A DNA stretch of 64,000 nucleotides from Ruminococcus sp. Its GTDB lineage: Bacteria; Bacillota; Clostridia; Oscillospirales; Ruminococcaceae. The position numbers were made by a program, and so were the translations under genes. The stretch covers positions 62,001-126,000 of the forward strand of contig JAFSBM010000041.1 in the NCBI GenBank assembly GCA_017437285.1, in the 5' to 3' direction. Below the pieces are notes generated by a model. That model was not told the origin of the DNA, did no database searches, and saw only the letters and a list, made by a program, of their open reading frames with translations. Below, piece by piece: positions 43,670 through 51,935 of this stretch; within the stretch, counting starts at the first letter, position 1; the number at the start of each line of letters is the position of its first letter.

Positions 43670-44719
43670 TTACTGCTGAGGAGCAGCATCCTGTGCAGGT
43701 CTGAACATAGGTGAATTAGGGTCAATTTTGAGGATAAGCTCCTTAACGTGTTCATCTCTTGTGAGATTATAAGTCATCTTGAGAGCCTGTAAAGCGTTGG
43801 GGAAATCCTTTTTTGAAAGGAAGTGTGAAGAAAGCTGAGCACAAACTTCGATAACAGTCTTATCAGGTCCGAAGTTAATATCGTACTTCTTCATAGTGTT
43901 GATTAACTGCTGTTGTGTAGGACGCATAATAGGAGAGCCCTTTAAATCTGAAAGGTGCTGCATTTCAAAAGCAACGCCTTTATTGGGAGCGAACATAACG
44001 GACGCTGTATAGAATACGCCTGCATCTTCGAAATCAGCGAAAGATGTAAGAATATAGCCGATATTTGCATAGCATCTTGCGATTGCGATAGGAGAAGAAG
44101 CAACTTTAAGAGTATCTCTTGAAACCTCAATAACCATTCTCTTATTGCGGATAAGCTTGTAAACTTCGCAAAGCTCAAATCTTGGAGCAACGTCAACAGG
44201 ATTGTATTCAATAGCTGTTTCAAGAACAGGGATTGCGTCAATGTTAGAGCCTGTTTCTACAAGGAGATAAGCGTAAGTTGTGATATATGATGAGAAATCA
44301 AAGGGAGTGCGATTGAGAATTCTGTCGTCCTTGAAAAGTGTCTGACAAAGGTTATCCTCAAAGGGGTTACGCAGAGAAACGAACTTAGCATTTTCTGTAT
44401 GTGCGTACTCAGTAGTGATTTTGTTGTAAAGTTTTTCAGCAAGGGGGAGTGCCTGCAATGCCTTTTTATCCTCGATAAGGTCAACAATTTTCTGATGATA
44501 CTGGTCAATTCTTACGCCGTCAATATGAGTAAGGCGTTCAATTTCCTTTTTTCTGTCCTCAGGCATCTGTTCAAGGAGAAGCTCGCCTACAGCGTTCACA
44601 CCGTCAAGATTGCCTTCCGCAGCATATTTTTCTCCTGCTTCTCTGAGCATTTTCTCATTTTCTTCGGAAGAATCTCCGAGTTTTCCACGGAGTTTTTTTA
44701 AAATATCATTTTTATCCAT
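43670..44719 (-). CDS. TPR-like helical repeat protein
   Basis: 349 residues, no membrane segment, mostly helical. Residues ~140-260 carry TPR-like units (AIPVLETAIEYNPVDVAPRF, CYANIGYILTSFADFEDAGVFY) and a further one near 300-335. Start at ATG 44719, with GAGG eight bases upstream; an in-frame GTG seven codons earlier lies over it. It follows the 800-residue low-complexity gene with a hairpin between, so the two may be co-transcribed and act together in protein-protein contacts. Exact role unknown. Confidence 0.75.
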   Translation of the reverse strand: MDKNDILKKLRGKLGDSSEENEKMLREAGEKYAAEGNLDGVNAVGELLLEQMPEDRKKEIERLTHIDGVRIDQYHQKIVDLIEDKKALQALPLAEKLYNKITTEYAHTENAKFVSLRNPFEDNLCQTLFKDDRILNRTPFDFSSYITTYAYLLVETGSNIDAIPVLETAIEYNPVDVAPRFELCEVYKLIRNKRMVIEVSRDTLKVASSPIAIARCYANIGYILTSFADFEDAGVFYTASVMFAPNKGVAFEMQHLSDLKGSPIMRPTQQQLINTMKKYDINFGPDKTVIEVCAQLSSHFLSKKDFPNALQALKMTYNLTRDEHVKELILKIDPNSPMFRPAQDAAPQQ

Positions 44720-44741
44720 ATTTTCAACCTCATTTTTCACC

Positions 44742-44766
44742 TTTCCCTGTCATAAAGACAGGGAAA
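44742..44766 (-). terminator. Hairpin between the 800-residue gene and the TPR gene
   Basis: A perfect TTTCCCTGTC/GACAGGGAAA stem without a T-run. More likely an RNA-stability or processing hairpin than a full terminator. Confidence 0.5.
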
Positions 44767-44777
44767 CGTGTTTATTT

Positions 44778-47180
44778 TTATTTTCTTTTTAACATTTCTT
44801 TCTGGAATTTAGCATCTATCTTATCCTGTTTTTTCTTGGCTTTCAGTTCAGCCTTTGTAAGGAATCTTTCCTCAGGCTGTGCAGGCTTTGGAGCAGGTGC
44901 AGAAGGTCTGGAGCCATATGTATTTCTTGGAGTAGGTGCTTTGTATTCCTGATATACGGGAACATTTGTCTGAGCTTTTGCCTCAGCAAGTTTCTTTTCT
45001 TTAAGAGAGTTATCTCCCAGCTGTGAGAGAACATCTTCAATGGAGTTGAGAACGCTTGTTCTCTGCTGTAATCCCTGTGTTTCAGTAAGGCTCTGGTTAG
45101 CATATTCCTTTGATTCTGAAATAGCGGAAATAAATGCCTGTGCTGTAGCCTTGGCATGGGGATTTGTAGCGATTTTTGATACATTTGCAGAAATTGGGTC
45201 ACCCTTTGCAGCATTTGCAGCAGCAATTTTCTGTCCTGGAGTCATATCCTTTGTAGATGTAGGAATTTCCTGAGCAGCAGCAATAGCGTCACGAAGTCTT
45301 GTATTCTGATTGAAACGCTGGCTGAATGTAAGCTCATTAGGTGCAGGCATCTCCTGTCCCGGGAGAGGAACGAGAACGGGCTGACCGTTCTGGTCGTAGC
45401 TCTGAATCTGCATCTGTACATAAGAGTATATAGGCTGATTAAGGCTGTCGTAGCCTGTAATCTGCGGTACAGAAAGAATCTGACCAACAGGAGCAGCATT
45501 TGCAGGAGCAGGCTGAACAGGAGCAACACGTACAGGCTGTACAGGTGTAGGCTGAACAGGAACAGGACGTACAGGAACAGGCTGAACAGGACGTGCAGCA
45601 GGCTGAGCCTGAGTGTTCATTGCAGAAATAGCTGCTGAAATATCATCAATAACGGGCTGTGCAGGAGCAGGTGCAGGCTGAACAGGTGCAGGAGCAGGCT
45701 GAACAGGAGCAGCAGGCTTGCTGATAGCTGAAATAGCGTCACCGATATTGTCGAGAACAGGTGCTTTCTCTGTCTTTGGTTCAAGGTCAGAGGAGATAAG
45801 CTCAAATGCGTCATCATCGTCATCATCTGAAATATCTTCAAGAACCATATCGTCATTCATTGGAGCAGGAGCAACTGTCTTTGGAGCAGCTGGGATATTC
45901 ATAGCAGAAATTGCCTCGGAAATGTCATTAATAACAGGCATTGGCTCGGGAGCAGACTGAACAGGAGCAGGCTGAACAGGTGCAGGAGCAGGCTGAACAG
46001 GAGCAGGCTGAACAGGAGCAGGTGCAGGCTGAGCAGGAGCAACAGGCTTGCTGAGAGCAGAAATAGCGTCACCGATGTCATCAAGAACAGGAGCAACGAT
46101 TTCTTCTTCCTCCATTGAGGAGATAACCTGCTTTACAACAGCAGGAGTATCGGGGAGAGAATCTCCGATATCGTCAAGAATTGGTGCTGTAATTTCCTCA
46201 TCAATTACAGAAACAGCTTCCTTAACAGCAGAAGTGTCTGCAAATTCGTCACCGATTTCATCAAGAACAGGAGCAACTACCCCTGAGATGTTCTTGGGAG
46301 GTTCAGCAGGAGCAGCAGTATCCTCTGATGAGAAAAGCTGATTTGCAAGTGTATCCCAATCGTTCTGATAGTCACGGTTATCATTCTGAGGCTGTGCCTG
46401 TGGTGCAGGAGCCTGATTCTGTGATGTGTAGGGATTCTGCTCCATAGCGTTGAGAGCCGCAGAAATATCGTCAATAACGGGAGGTGCGGCAGGAGCAGGA
46501 GCAGGCTGAGGTTCTTCCTTTGGTGCATCAACAGCGAATTGTGCAAGGAAATCTGCTTCTTCGTCTGCTTCTTCCTGTGGAGCTTCATCGGGCTTGTTTA
46601 TAGCAAACTGTGCAAGGAAGTCGTCCACGGGTGGAGCGTCATTCTTAGGAGCAGGCGCAGGCTCGTTATCGAAAAGTACAGGGCGTTCAGCCTCGAAATA
46701 ATTATTTTTAGTTTCTTCCTGAACTTGATCAGGCTTATTTATAGCAAACTGTGCAAGGTCGTCGTTGAGAGCAGGAGCACCATTTGGCTGATATGCAGGC
46801 TTAGCAGGCTGCTGAACAGGAGCAGGAGCAGGAGCCGGCGGAGGGGGAGGCGGTGCAGCAGGCTGAGGAGCAGAAGTAATTCTAGCAGTTGTGTTGCCGA
46901 GAGGGATAATGCCCTCGTCCTCGATTCCCTTTTTCATTCTGATACGTTCCTCACGAAGGAGAGCTTTCATTTCCTTCTGGTCGGATTTAATCATTTCCTT
47001 GGCAATTTTCAATTTGCATCTTTCGCAGGTAAGTTCGCCCAAATCGGTCATATTTCCGCCACGGCGGTAGCGTGTCAGGTTTTCAGGCTTTGCGAGATTG
47101 ATACCGCAGCCTGTTCTTTTGTCGTTGAAGGTTCCGTGAACCTCGTCGTTAAATGAAGTTGTTACAAGGGTAATAAACAT
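44778..47180 (-). CDS. Large Pro/Ala-rich low-complexity protein with CxxC N-terminal domain
   Basis: 800 residues, function not recognised. Start at ATG 47180, with GGAGAAGG just upstream. Residues ~1-100 form a conserved-looking domain with Cys in GCGINLAKP and CERC (possible zinc site) and a charged helix. Residues ~110-560 are disordered Pro/Ala/Gln linkers carrying short repeated motifs: DDFLAQFAINKPDE (three), VIDDISAAISAMN (several) and APVLDDIGD (six or so). Residues ~585-635 contain VPQITGYDSLNQPIYS and QIQSYDQNGQPVLVP, close to the repeats of the protein at 3403-4950. The C-terminal ~150 residues are charged. The regularly spaced acidic/hydrophobic motifs look like binding sites on a scaffold. 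Confidence 0.8.
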   Translation of the reverse strand: MFITLVTTSFNDEVHGTFNDKRTGCGINLAKPENLTRYRRGGNMTDLGELTCERCKLKIAKEMIKSDQKEMKALLREERIRMKKGIEDEGIIPLGNTTARITSAPQPAAPPPPPPAPAPAPVQQPAKPAYQPNGAPALNDDLAQFAINKPDQVQEETKNNYFEAERPVLFDNEPAPAPKNDAPPVDDFLAQFAINKPDEAPQEEADEEADFLAQFAVDAPKEEPQPAPAPAAPPVIDDISAALNAMEQNPYTSQNQAPAPQAQPQNDNRDYQNDWDTLANQLFSSEDTAAPAEPPKNISGVVAPVLDEIGDEFADTSAVKEAVSVIDEEITAPILDDIGDSLPDTPAVVKQVISSMEEEEIVAPVLDDIGDAISALSKPVAPAQPAPAPVQPAPVQPAPAPVQPAPVQSAPEPMPVINDISEAISAMNIPAAPKTVAPAPMNDDMVLEDISDDDDDDAFELISSDLEPKTEKAPVLDNIGDAISAISKPAAPVQPAPAPVQPAPAPAQPVIDDISAAISAMNTQAQPAARPVQPVPVRPVPVQPTPVQPVRVAPVQPAPANAAPVGQILSVPQITGYDSLNQPIYSYVQMQIQSYDQNGQPVLVPLPGQEMPAPNELTFSQRFNQNTRLRDAIAAAQEIPTSTKDMTPGQKIAAANAAKGDPISANVSKIATNPHAKATAQAFISAISESKEYANQSLTETQGLQQRTSVLNSIEDVLSQLGDNSLKEKKLAEAKAQTNVPVYQEYKAPTPRNTYGSRPSAPAPKPAQPEERFLTKAELKAKKKQDKIDAKFQKEMLKRK

Positions 47181-47548
47181 AACCTTCTCCAATCCTGCCG
47201 ACTAAACAACGGCAGTCCACGCTTTAACGGCAGCGGGGAGCCGATTTTTTCTGCAATATGCACAATATGCATACTTAATCATTATATTATATATTATTAT
47301 ACATCATTTCACAAAAAAAATCAACAGTTTTTTTGTAATTAAGTAGTAAAAATATACTAAAAATTAAATTTTCGGCGGAAATAACAAATTGTTATCATAA
47401 TTTTTGTCCATAATTTCACTCATTGTTACAAAATTTAGGAATGTTTCAACAATGGGTATCTACAAATGATATGAAATTGTCGAATAATAGACGGCGGAGG
47501 CGAATTGATGCAGTCGGGAAAATATATGCGAAAATTTTCGCAAAGCTA
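47181..47548. other. Long AT-rich divergent gap
   Basis: Between the 800-residue gene and the glycosyltransferase promoter. It contains AT-rich tracts including TATATTATATATTATTATA (~47282-47300), which may hold the minus-strand promoter. No gene was seen. Confidence 0.5.
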
Positions 47549-47577
47549 TTGCATTTCTCTTTATAATGTAGTATAAT
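47549..47577 (+). promoter_or_regulatory. Promoter upstream of the glycosyltransferase gene
   Basis: TTGCAT (47549-47554) and TATAAT (47572-47577), 17 bases apart. Transcripts would run through a family 3 element before the gene. Confidence 0.8.
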
Positions 47578-47596
47578 TAATAGTGTATTTGATTTT

Positions 47597-47754
47597 ATTG
47601 CTCCGCCAACTAATTCTTGAAGAATTATATAAAGCCTGGGGAGCAAAGGCAAGGAGGAAAGCCGAAAGAATACTGCCGTATTGTGAGGTTTTCTGACGCA
47701 GAATTTTGCTCTCCAAACAAGATAGGATATTCAATAGTAAATTGGGGGAGCAAT
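47597..47754. mobile_element. 158-bp inverted-repeat element, family 3 copy B
   Basis: It begins ATTGCTCCGCCAACTAATTC and ends TTGGGGGAGCAAT. Interior blocks GGCAAGGAGGAAAG and GGTTTTCTGACGCAGA match copy A at 36021-36180. It forms most of the leader RNA of the glycosyltransferase gene and ends 16 bases before its ATG. Confidence 0.72.
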
Positions 47755-47770
47755 ATATCGGAGGGATGTT

Positions 47771-48751
47771 ATGAAACTCATTTCTGTGGTTGTACCCTGC
47801 TATAATGAGCAGGAAGTGCTGCCGATGTTTTACGACGAAATAATAAAAGTCAGCGACGGTATGAAAAAAGAGCATAACGACATTGACTTTGAATTCCTTT
47901 TTATAAATGACGGCTCAAAGGACAGAACCCTTGAAATTTTCCGTGAGCTTGCCGACAAGGACAAGCGTGTGAGATATATTTCATTCTCACGCAATTTCGG
48001 CAAGGAATCGGGAATGTACGCAGGCTTGAAGAACTGCAAGGGCGACTATGTAGTTGTTATGGACGCTGATTTACAGCATCCGCCTAAATTTCTGCCTGAA
48101 ATGTACAACTATGTCAAGGACGGCGAATTTGACTGTGCATCAACACGCAGAGTAAGCCGTACAGGGGAATCACCTGTGCGTTCATGGTTTGCTATGAAAT
48201 TCTACAAGATAATGAACAAGATTTCTGATACGGAAATTGTTGACGGGGCACAGGATTTCCGCTTTATGACAAGACAAATGGTTGACGCAATTCTCGATAT
48301 GTCGGAATACAACCGTTTTTCAAAGGGAATTTTCAGCTGGGTAGGCTTCAGGACAAAGTATATGCCCTATGAAAATGTTGAGCGTCCTGCCGGTACGTCC
48401 TCATGGTCATTCTGGGGATTGTTCAGATATTCCCTTGAAGGAATTATGGCATTTTCAACTTTCCCACTTGCAATGTCGATTTTCTGTGGTGTAATCAGCC
48501 TTATAATCGGATTTATTCTGTTTGTAATCGCTGTGATTATTACCCTTGCAACATACCATTCAGCTGCAACATTCTATATACTTTCCGTGATTTTCGGAAT
48601 GGGCGGTGTTCAGCTGGGCTGTATCGGAATTATGGGGCAGTATCTTGCAAAAACTTACCTTGAAGTTAAAAAGCGTCCTATTTATATAACAGGAGAAACT
48701 GACGAGGATTACCGCAATAAGAAATCCTCAGCAGTAAAGAACAATGAATAA
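47771..48751 (+). CDS. Family 2 glycosyltransferase of the GtrB/DPM type
   Basis: 326 residues. Transfers a sugar from a nucleotide donor to a polyprenyl phosphate lipid on the inner membrane face. N-terminal GT2 fold with VVVPCYNEQEV, NDGSKDRT and the DxD-like VVMDADLQHPP; then QDFRFMTRQMVDA and two C-terminal membrane helices (~232-262 and ~272-295). Length and topology match the GtrB/YfdH group. GGAGGG precedes the ATG. The next gene overlaps by 8 bases. Confidence 0.93.
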   Translation: MKLISVVVPCYNEQEVLPMFYDEIIKVSDGMKKEHNDIDFEFLFINDGSKDRTLEIFRELADKDKRVRYISFSRNFGKESGMYAGLKNCKGDYVVVMDADLQHPPKFLPEMYNYVKDGEFDCASTRRVSRTGESPVRSWFAMKFYKIMNKISDTEIVDGAQDFRFMTRQMVDAILDMSEYNRFSKGIFSWVGFRTKYMPYENVERPAGTSSWSFWGLFRYSLEGIMAFSTFPLAMSIFCGVISLIIGFILFVIAVIITLATYHSAATFYILSVIFGMGGVQLGCIGIMGQYLAKTYLEVKKRPIYITGETDEDYRNKKSSAVKNNE

Positions 48752-49799
48752 ACGGACAAGACTTGTTGTATCGCTGCTGTTTGTGGTGCTTATAATCCTT
48801 GCGGCGGCGATTACGAGATTTTATCTTGACGCTGAAAATAATCCTGCTATGAATGTGGGCAATGAAAGTGCGGAAAAAGTTATCTCTGTCAATGATGAGG
48901 GATATTCCATATTTTCCACGGATAAGGGGCTGTACGGCATATCCGAATCGGGGAGAATTCTTGCGGCAGCAGAGTGGAACAGCCTTGATTTTGCAGGGGA
49001 AAATCTGTGCATTGCCTCAAAAAAAGTAAACGGCAGATTGAAATACGGCTGTATCGACTTTGACGGAAATATTGCCGTGCCGCTTATTTACAGCAGAATT
49101 GAAAAGAAATCGGCAGCTGACATGACTTTTTACTGCGGATATGTTGAAAATGATGAAATCGTTCTTTATGACGAAAGCTTTAATCCGTGTTTTTCAAGCG
49201 TGTGGAGCAGCTGTACAGTCAAAGATGATGAAATCCGTCTTGAAAATGAAAAGGGCAGTTACCTTTACAAAACAGGTGACAAGGGGCTTCTTTTCAGGAG
49301 TGCAAATCTCACAGGCGAAATTATGGAAAAGCCTGTTGAGCTTAATATTTACAGCAGAGTGCTGCTTTCAAAGCTTACACCTGCTATGATTGAGCAGATG
49401 ATTGACTTTGCAGACGGCTATATTTCATATGTTTTCGGCGATGATGAAACTGAACTCAAAGCGGCAGGGGCTGATATGCGTCAGTTCAGGACGCTTTACC
49501 CCGAATCGTCTGAAATAGTTGAAAAAAGGCTTGAAGCCATTCCCGAACTGCATATTTACAGCGTTGGCTCAGAGGACGGAATATCACTTTTTGATGTATC
49601 CGTTTCAGCTGATGTAAATATAGAGTATACTGCGGAAGATGACACAACCCAATCCCTTGATACGCAAGTCAAGGCAACTGTGAGATTCCGTGGCAATTAT
49701 GAAACAGATTTAGAGGCTGTTTTCGGCTCATTTGAGCCGCAGACACCTGATTATCCGCAGGAGGAAACAACTGCGGAGGTTACTAATGCCAATCCCTAA
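48744..49799 (+). CDS. Membrane-anchored protein with WG-like repeats
   Basis: 351 residues: one N-terminal membrane anchor (~8-28), then an extracytoplasmic region. Residues ~50-160 have segments like YGCIDFDGNIAVPLIYSRI that resemble the WG/KWG repeat, and the remainder is unassigned with a Thr/Glu-rich end. It overlaps the glycosyltransferase by 8 bases, so they are made together; it may modify or sense the same glycan. The last codons and TAA are supplied by the end of a family 4 repeat element, so the original C-terminus may have been replaced. Confidence 0.7.
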   Translation: MNKRTRLVVSLLFVVLIILAAAITRFYLDAENNPAMNVGNESAEKVISVNDEGYSIFSTDKGLYGISESGRILAAAEWNSLDFAGENLCIASKKVNGRLKYGCIDFDGNIAVPLIYSRIEKKSAADMTFYCGYVENDEIVLYDESFNPCFSSVWSSCTVKDDEIRLENEKGSYLYKTGDKGLLFRSANLTGEIMEKPVELNIYSRVLLSKLTPAMIEQMIDFADGYISYVFGDDETELKAAGADMRQFRTLYPESSEIVEKRLEAIPELHIYSVGSEDGISLFDVSVSADVNIEYTAEDDTTQSLDTQVKATVRFRGNYETDLEAVFGSFEPQTPDYPQEETTAEVTNANP

Positions 49800-49946
49800 A
49801 ACAACAGCAGACAAATCTAATGGCATAAATGACGTATGTCGTCGTTGGACTTCCTCACCATACGGCAGTATGCTTTCGTCGTCCGCCTTGACATACATCA
49901 TTTCTGCTCATCATCTTTGTCTACTAACATTTTAGGGATTGGTATA
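49786..49946. mobile_element. ~161-bp inverted-repeat element, family 4, with an outward -10 promoter motif
   Basis: Terminal repeats ATGCCAATCCCTAAAA and TTTTAGGGATTGGTAT bound the element. A shortened copy lies at 3310-3400 and a solo end at 43481-43499. The right end plus the next bases reads TTGGTATAAT, an extended -10 (49943-49948) pointing toward purE. No coding capacity. Confidence 0.75.
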
Positions 49947-49972
49947 ATTAAGAAAGAATGGAGAATAGAACT

Positions 49973-50473
49973 ATGTCAAAAAAAGTTGCAGTTATTATGG
50001 GCAGCGACAGCGATTTTCCTGTTGTAAAGTCTGCTCTTACAGAACTGAAAAAATACGGTGTTGAATTTGAGTGCCGTGTAATGAGCGCACACCGTACACC
50101 TGCTGAGGCTTGCGAATTTGCTTCAAATGCAAAGGCTAACGGCTTTGGTGCTATCATCTGTGCCGCTGGTATGGCAGCTCACCTTGCAGGTGTAGTTGCA
50201 GGTCATACAACACTTCCCGTAATTGGAATTCCTATGAAATCCGCTGCTTTGGAGGGTATGGACGCACTTCTTGCAACAGTTATGATGCCTCCCGGAGTAC
50301 CTGTTGCAACTGTAGGTGTTAACTGTGCTAAAAATGCGGCAGTTCTTGCAGTTCAGATGCTTGCAATTTCCGATGAAGCGCTTGCTGAAAAGCTTGCTGC
50401 TGAGAAAAAGGCAATGGCTGAGGGCGTTATCGCAAAGGATAAGGCTTTACAGGACGAAATTGCCAATATATAA
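49973..50473 (+). CDS. purE: N5-carboxyaminoimidazole ribonucleotide mutase
   Basis: PurE moves the carboxyl group of N5-CAIR to give CAIR in purine synthesis. 166 residues from ATG 49973 (MSKKVAVIMGSDSDFP), GGAGA upstream. Conserved GSDSD, SAHRTP and GLAAHLAG-type (CAAGMAAHLAGVVA) motifs are typical of the class I, PurK-dependent enzyme. First gene of the purine cluster; its TAA overlaps the next ATG by one base. Confidence 0.97.
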   Translation: MSKKVAVIMGSDSDFPVVKSALTELKKYGVEFECRVMSAHRTPAEACEFASNAKANGFGAIICAAGMAAHLAGVVAGHTTLPVIGIPMKSAALEGMDALLATVMMPPGVPVATVGVNCAKNAAVLAVQMLAISDEALAEKLAAEKKAMAEGVIAKDKALQDEIANI

Positions 50474-51135
50474 TGAACAGTTTCAATACAGTTCTTTTTG
50501 ATTTGGACGGTACGCTTACCGATTCCGCCCCTGGCATCATAAACTGTTACCGCCATGCTCTCAATGTTATGGGCTTTGACGAGCCGAAAGATATTATGCG
50601 TGCGGTTGGTCCTCCGTTATATGATTCCTTTGCGGAATTATGCGGAATGAACAGCGAGCAGGTGCAGGAAGCTGTGCGTGTTTATCGTCAGCGTTATGCG
50701 GATACGGGACTTTTTGAAAACAATGTTTATGACGGTATCCCTGAAATGCTGAAAAGGCTGAAAGACAGCGGAATAAAGCTTTGTGTTGCCACAAGCAAGC
50801 CTGAGATATTCGCTGTGAAAATCCTTGAAAAATTCGGCTTGGCTGAATTTTTTGATGTTATCGGCGGAGCTGATATAAACGGCACACGAAATGCAAAGCA
50901 GGAGGTTATTGAGTACGTTTTAAGCCGTGCAGGAATAACCAGCCGCAGCGATGTGCTTATGGTTGGCGACAGAAGCCACGATATAATCGGTGCAAAACAA
51001 TGCGGCTTACCGTGTATGGCGGTTCTCTGGGGCTATGGCAGCCGTGAGGAATTTGAACAGCACGAAGCTGATATTATTGTCAATACACCGCAGGAAGCTG
51101 CGGATATTTGCTGCTCCGCACGGAGCAAACGTTAG
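50473..51135 (+). CDS. HAD-superfamily phosphatase (phosphoglycolate phosphatase-like)
   Basis: 220 residues: motif I FDLDGTLTDS, cap domain, motif II CVATSKP, and motif III/IV KQEVIEYVL and MVGDRSHDIIGAKQCG. This is the Gph/subclass IA pattern, with probable activity on small phosphate esters. Translationally coupled to purE by a one-base overlap. Its place in the cluster suggests a role near phosphoribosyl or nucleotide metabolism, but the substrate is not known. Confidence 0.88.
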   Translation: MNSFNTVLFDLDGTLTDSAPGIINCYRHALNVMGFDEPKDIMRAVGPPLYDSFAELCGMNSEQVQEAVRVYRQRYADTGLFENNVYDGIPEMLKRLKDSGIKLCVATSKPEIFAVKILEKFGLAEFFDVIGGADINGTRNAKQEVIEYVLSRAGITSRSDVLMVGDRSHDIIGAKQCGLPCMAVLWGYGSREEFEQHEADIIVNTPQEAADICCSARSKR

Positions 51136-51213
51136 TTTGCGGATGTGCGAGGCACTATAATTACCCATAAACGTCAGATTGGCGTTTAATATAATTCTCA
51201 GGAGGAATTTTAA

Positions 51214-51933
51214 ATGCAAAACATTGTAAAAATGGATCAGCTCTATGAGGGCAAGGCGAAGAAGGTTTACGCCACAAACGATCCTGACTGCGTAATCGTT
51301 GAATACAAGGATGACGCAACCGCTTTCAACGGCGAAAAGAAGGGTACAATTTCAGGTAAGGGTGTCATCAACAACAAAATGACAAACTATATGCTCGCCA
51401 TGCTTGAAAAAGAGGGTGTTCCCACTCATCTTGTAAAGGAAATCAGCGACCGTGAAACAATCGTTAAAAAGGTTTCTATCGTTCCTCTTGAGGTTATCGT
51501 CAGAAACGTGGCAGCCGGAAGCTTCTCCAAGAGAATGGGTGTTGAGGAGGGTGCAAAGCTCCTTTGTCCTATCCTTGAATTCAGCTATAAGAATGATGAT
51601 TTAGGCGATCCATTTATCAATGACTACTATGCACTTGCATTGGGTATTGCTGCAAAGGAAGAAATCGACACAATTACTAAGTACGCTTTCAAGATAAATG
51701 AGTTTATGGTAGACTTCTTCAAGAAGCTTAACATCGACCTCATTGACTTCAAGATTGAATTCGGTAAGACATCTGACGGCACAATTATCCTCGCTGACGA
51801 AATTTCTCCCGATACTTGCCGTTTCTGGGACAGCACAACTCACGAAAAGCTTGATAAGGACCGTTTCCGCAGAGATATGGGCGGAGTAGAGGACGCTTAT
51901 CAGGAAATTATGAAAAGGCTTATGGGTGAATAA
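51214..51933 (+). CDS. purC: Phosphoribosylaminoimidazole-succinocarboxamide synthase
   Basis: Joins CAIR and aspartate using ATP to make SAICAR. 239 residues with [38 protein letters not shown] and [12 protein letters not shown], all conserved. AGGAGG lies upstream of ATG 51214. The 78-base gap before it has short hairpins (GCTCCGCACGGAGC, AAACGTCAGATTGGCGTTT) that could be mRNA stability elements. Confidence 0.98.
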   Translation: MQNIVKMDQLYEGKAKKVYATNDPDCVIVEYKDDATAFNGEKKGTISGKGVINNKMTNYMLAMLEKEGVPTHLVKEISDRETIVKKVSIVPLEVIVRNVAAGSFSKRMGVEEGAKLLCPILEFSYKNDDLGDPFINDYYALALGIAAKEEIDTITKYAFKINEFMVDFFKKLNIDLIDFKIEFGKTSDGTIILADEISPDTCRFWDSTTHEKLDKDRFRRDMGGVEDAYQEIMKRLMGE

Positions 51934-51935
51934 TA

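Noticed and set aside
46539..47156. 205-residue plus-strand frame
   Set aside because: Antisense to the low-complexity 800-residue protein; Arg/Ser-rich shadow without a start signal.
49786..49972. Purine riboswitch ahead of purE
   Set aside because: The gap is taken up by the family 4 repeat element, and no purine-aptamer core or terminator was found.
49801..50027. Short plus-strand frames in the family 4 element
   Set aside because: They start without ribosome sites and lie in a repeat that has no coding signal in its other copies.
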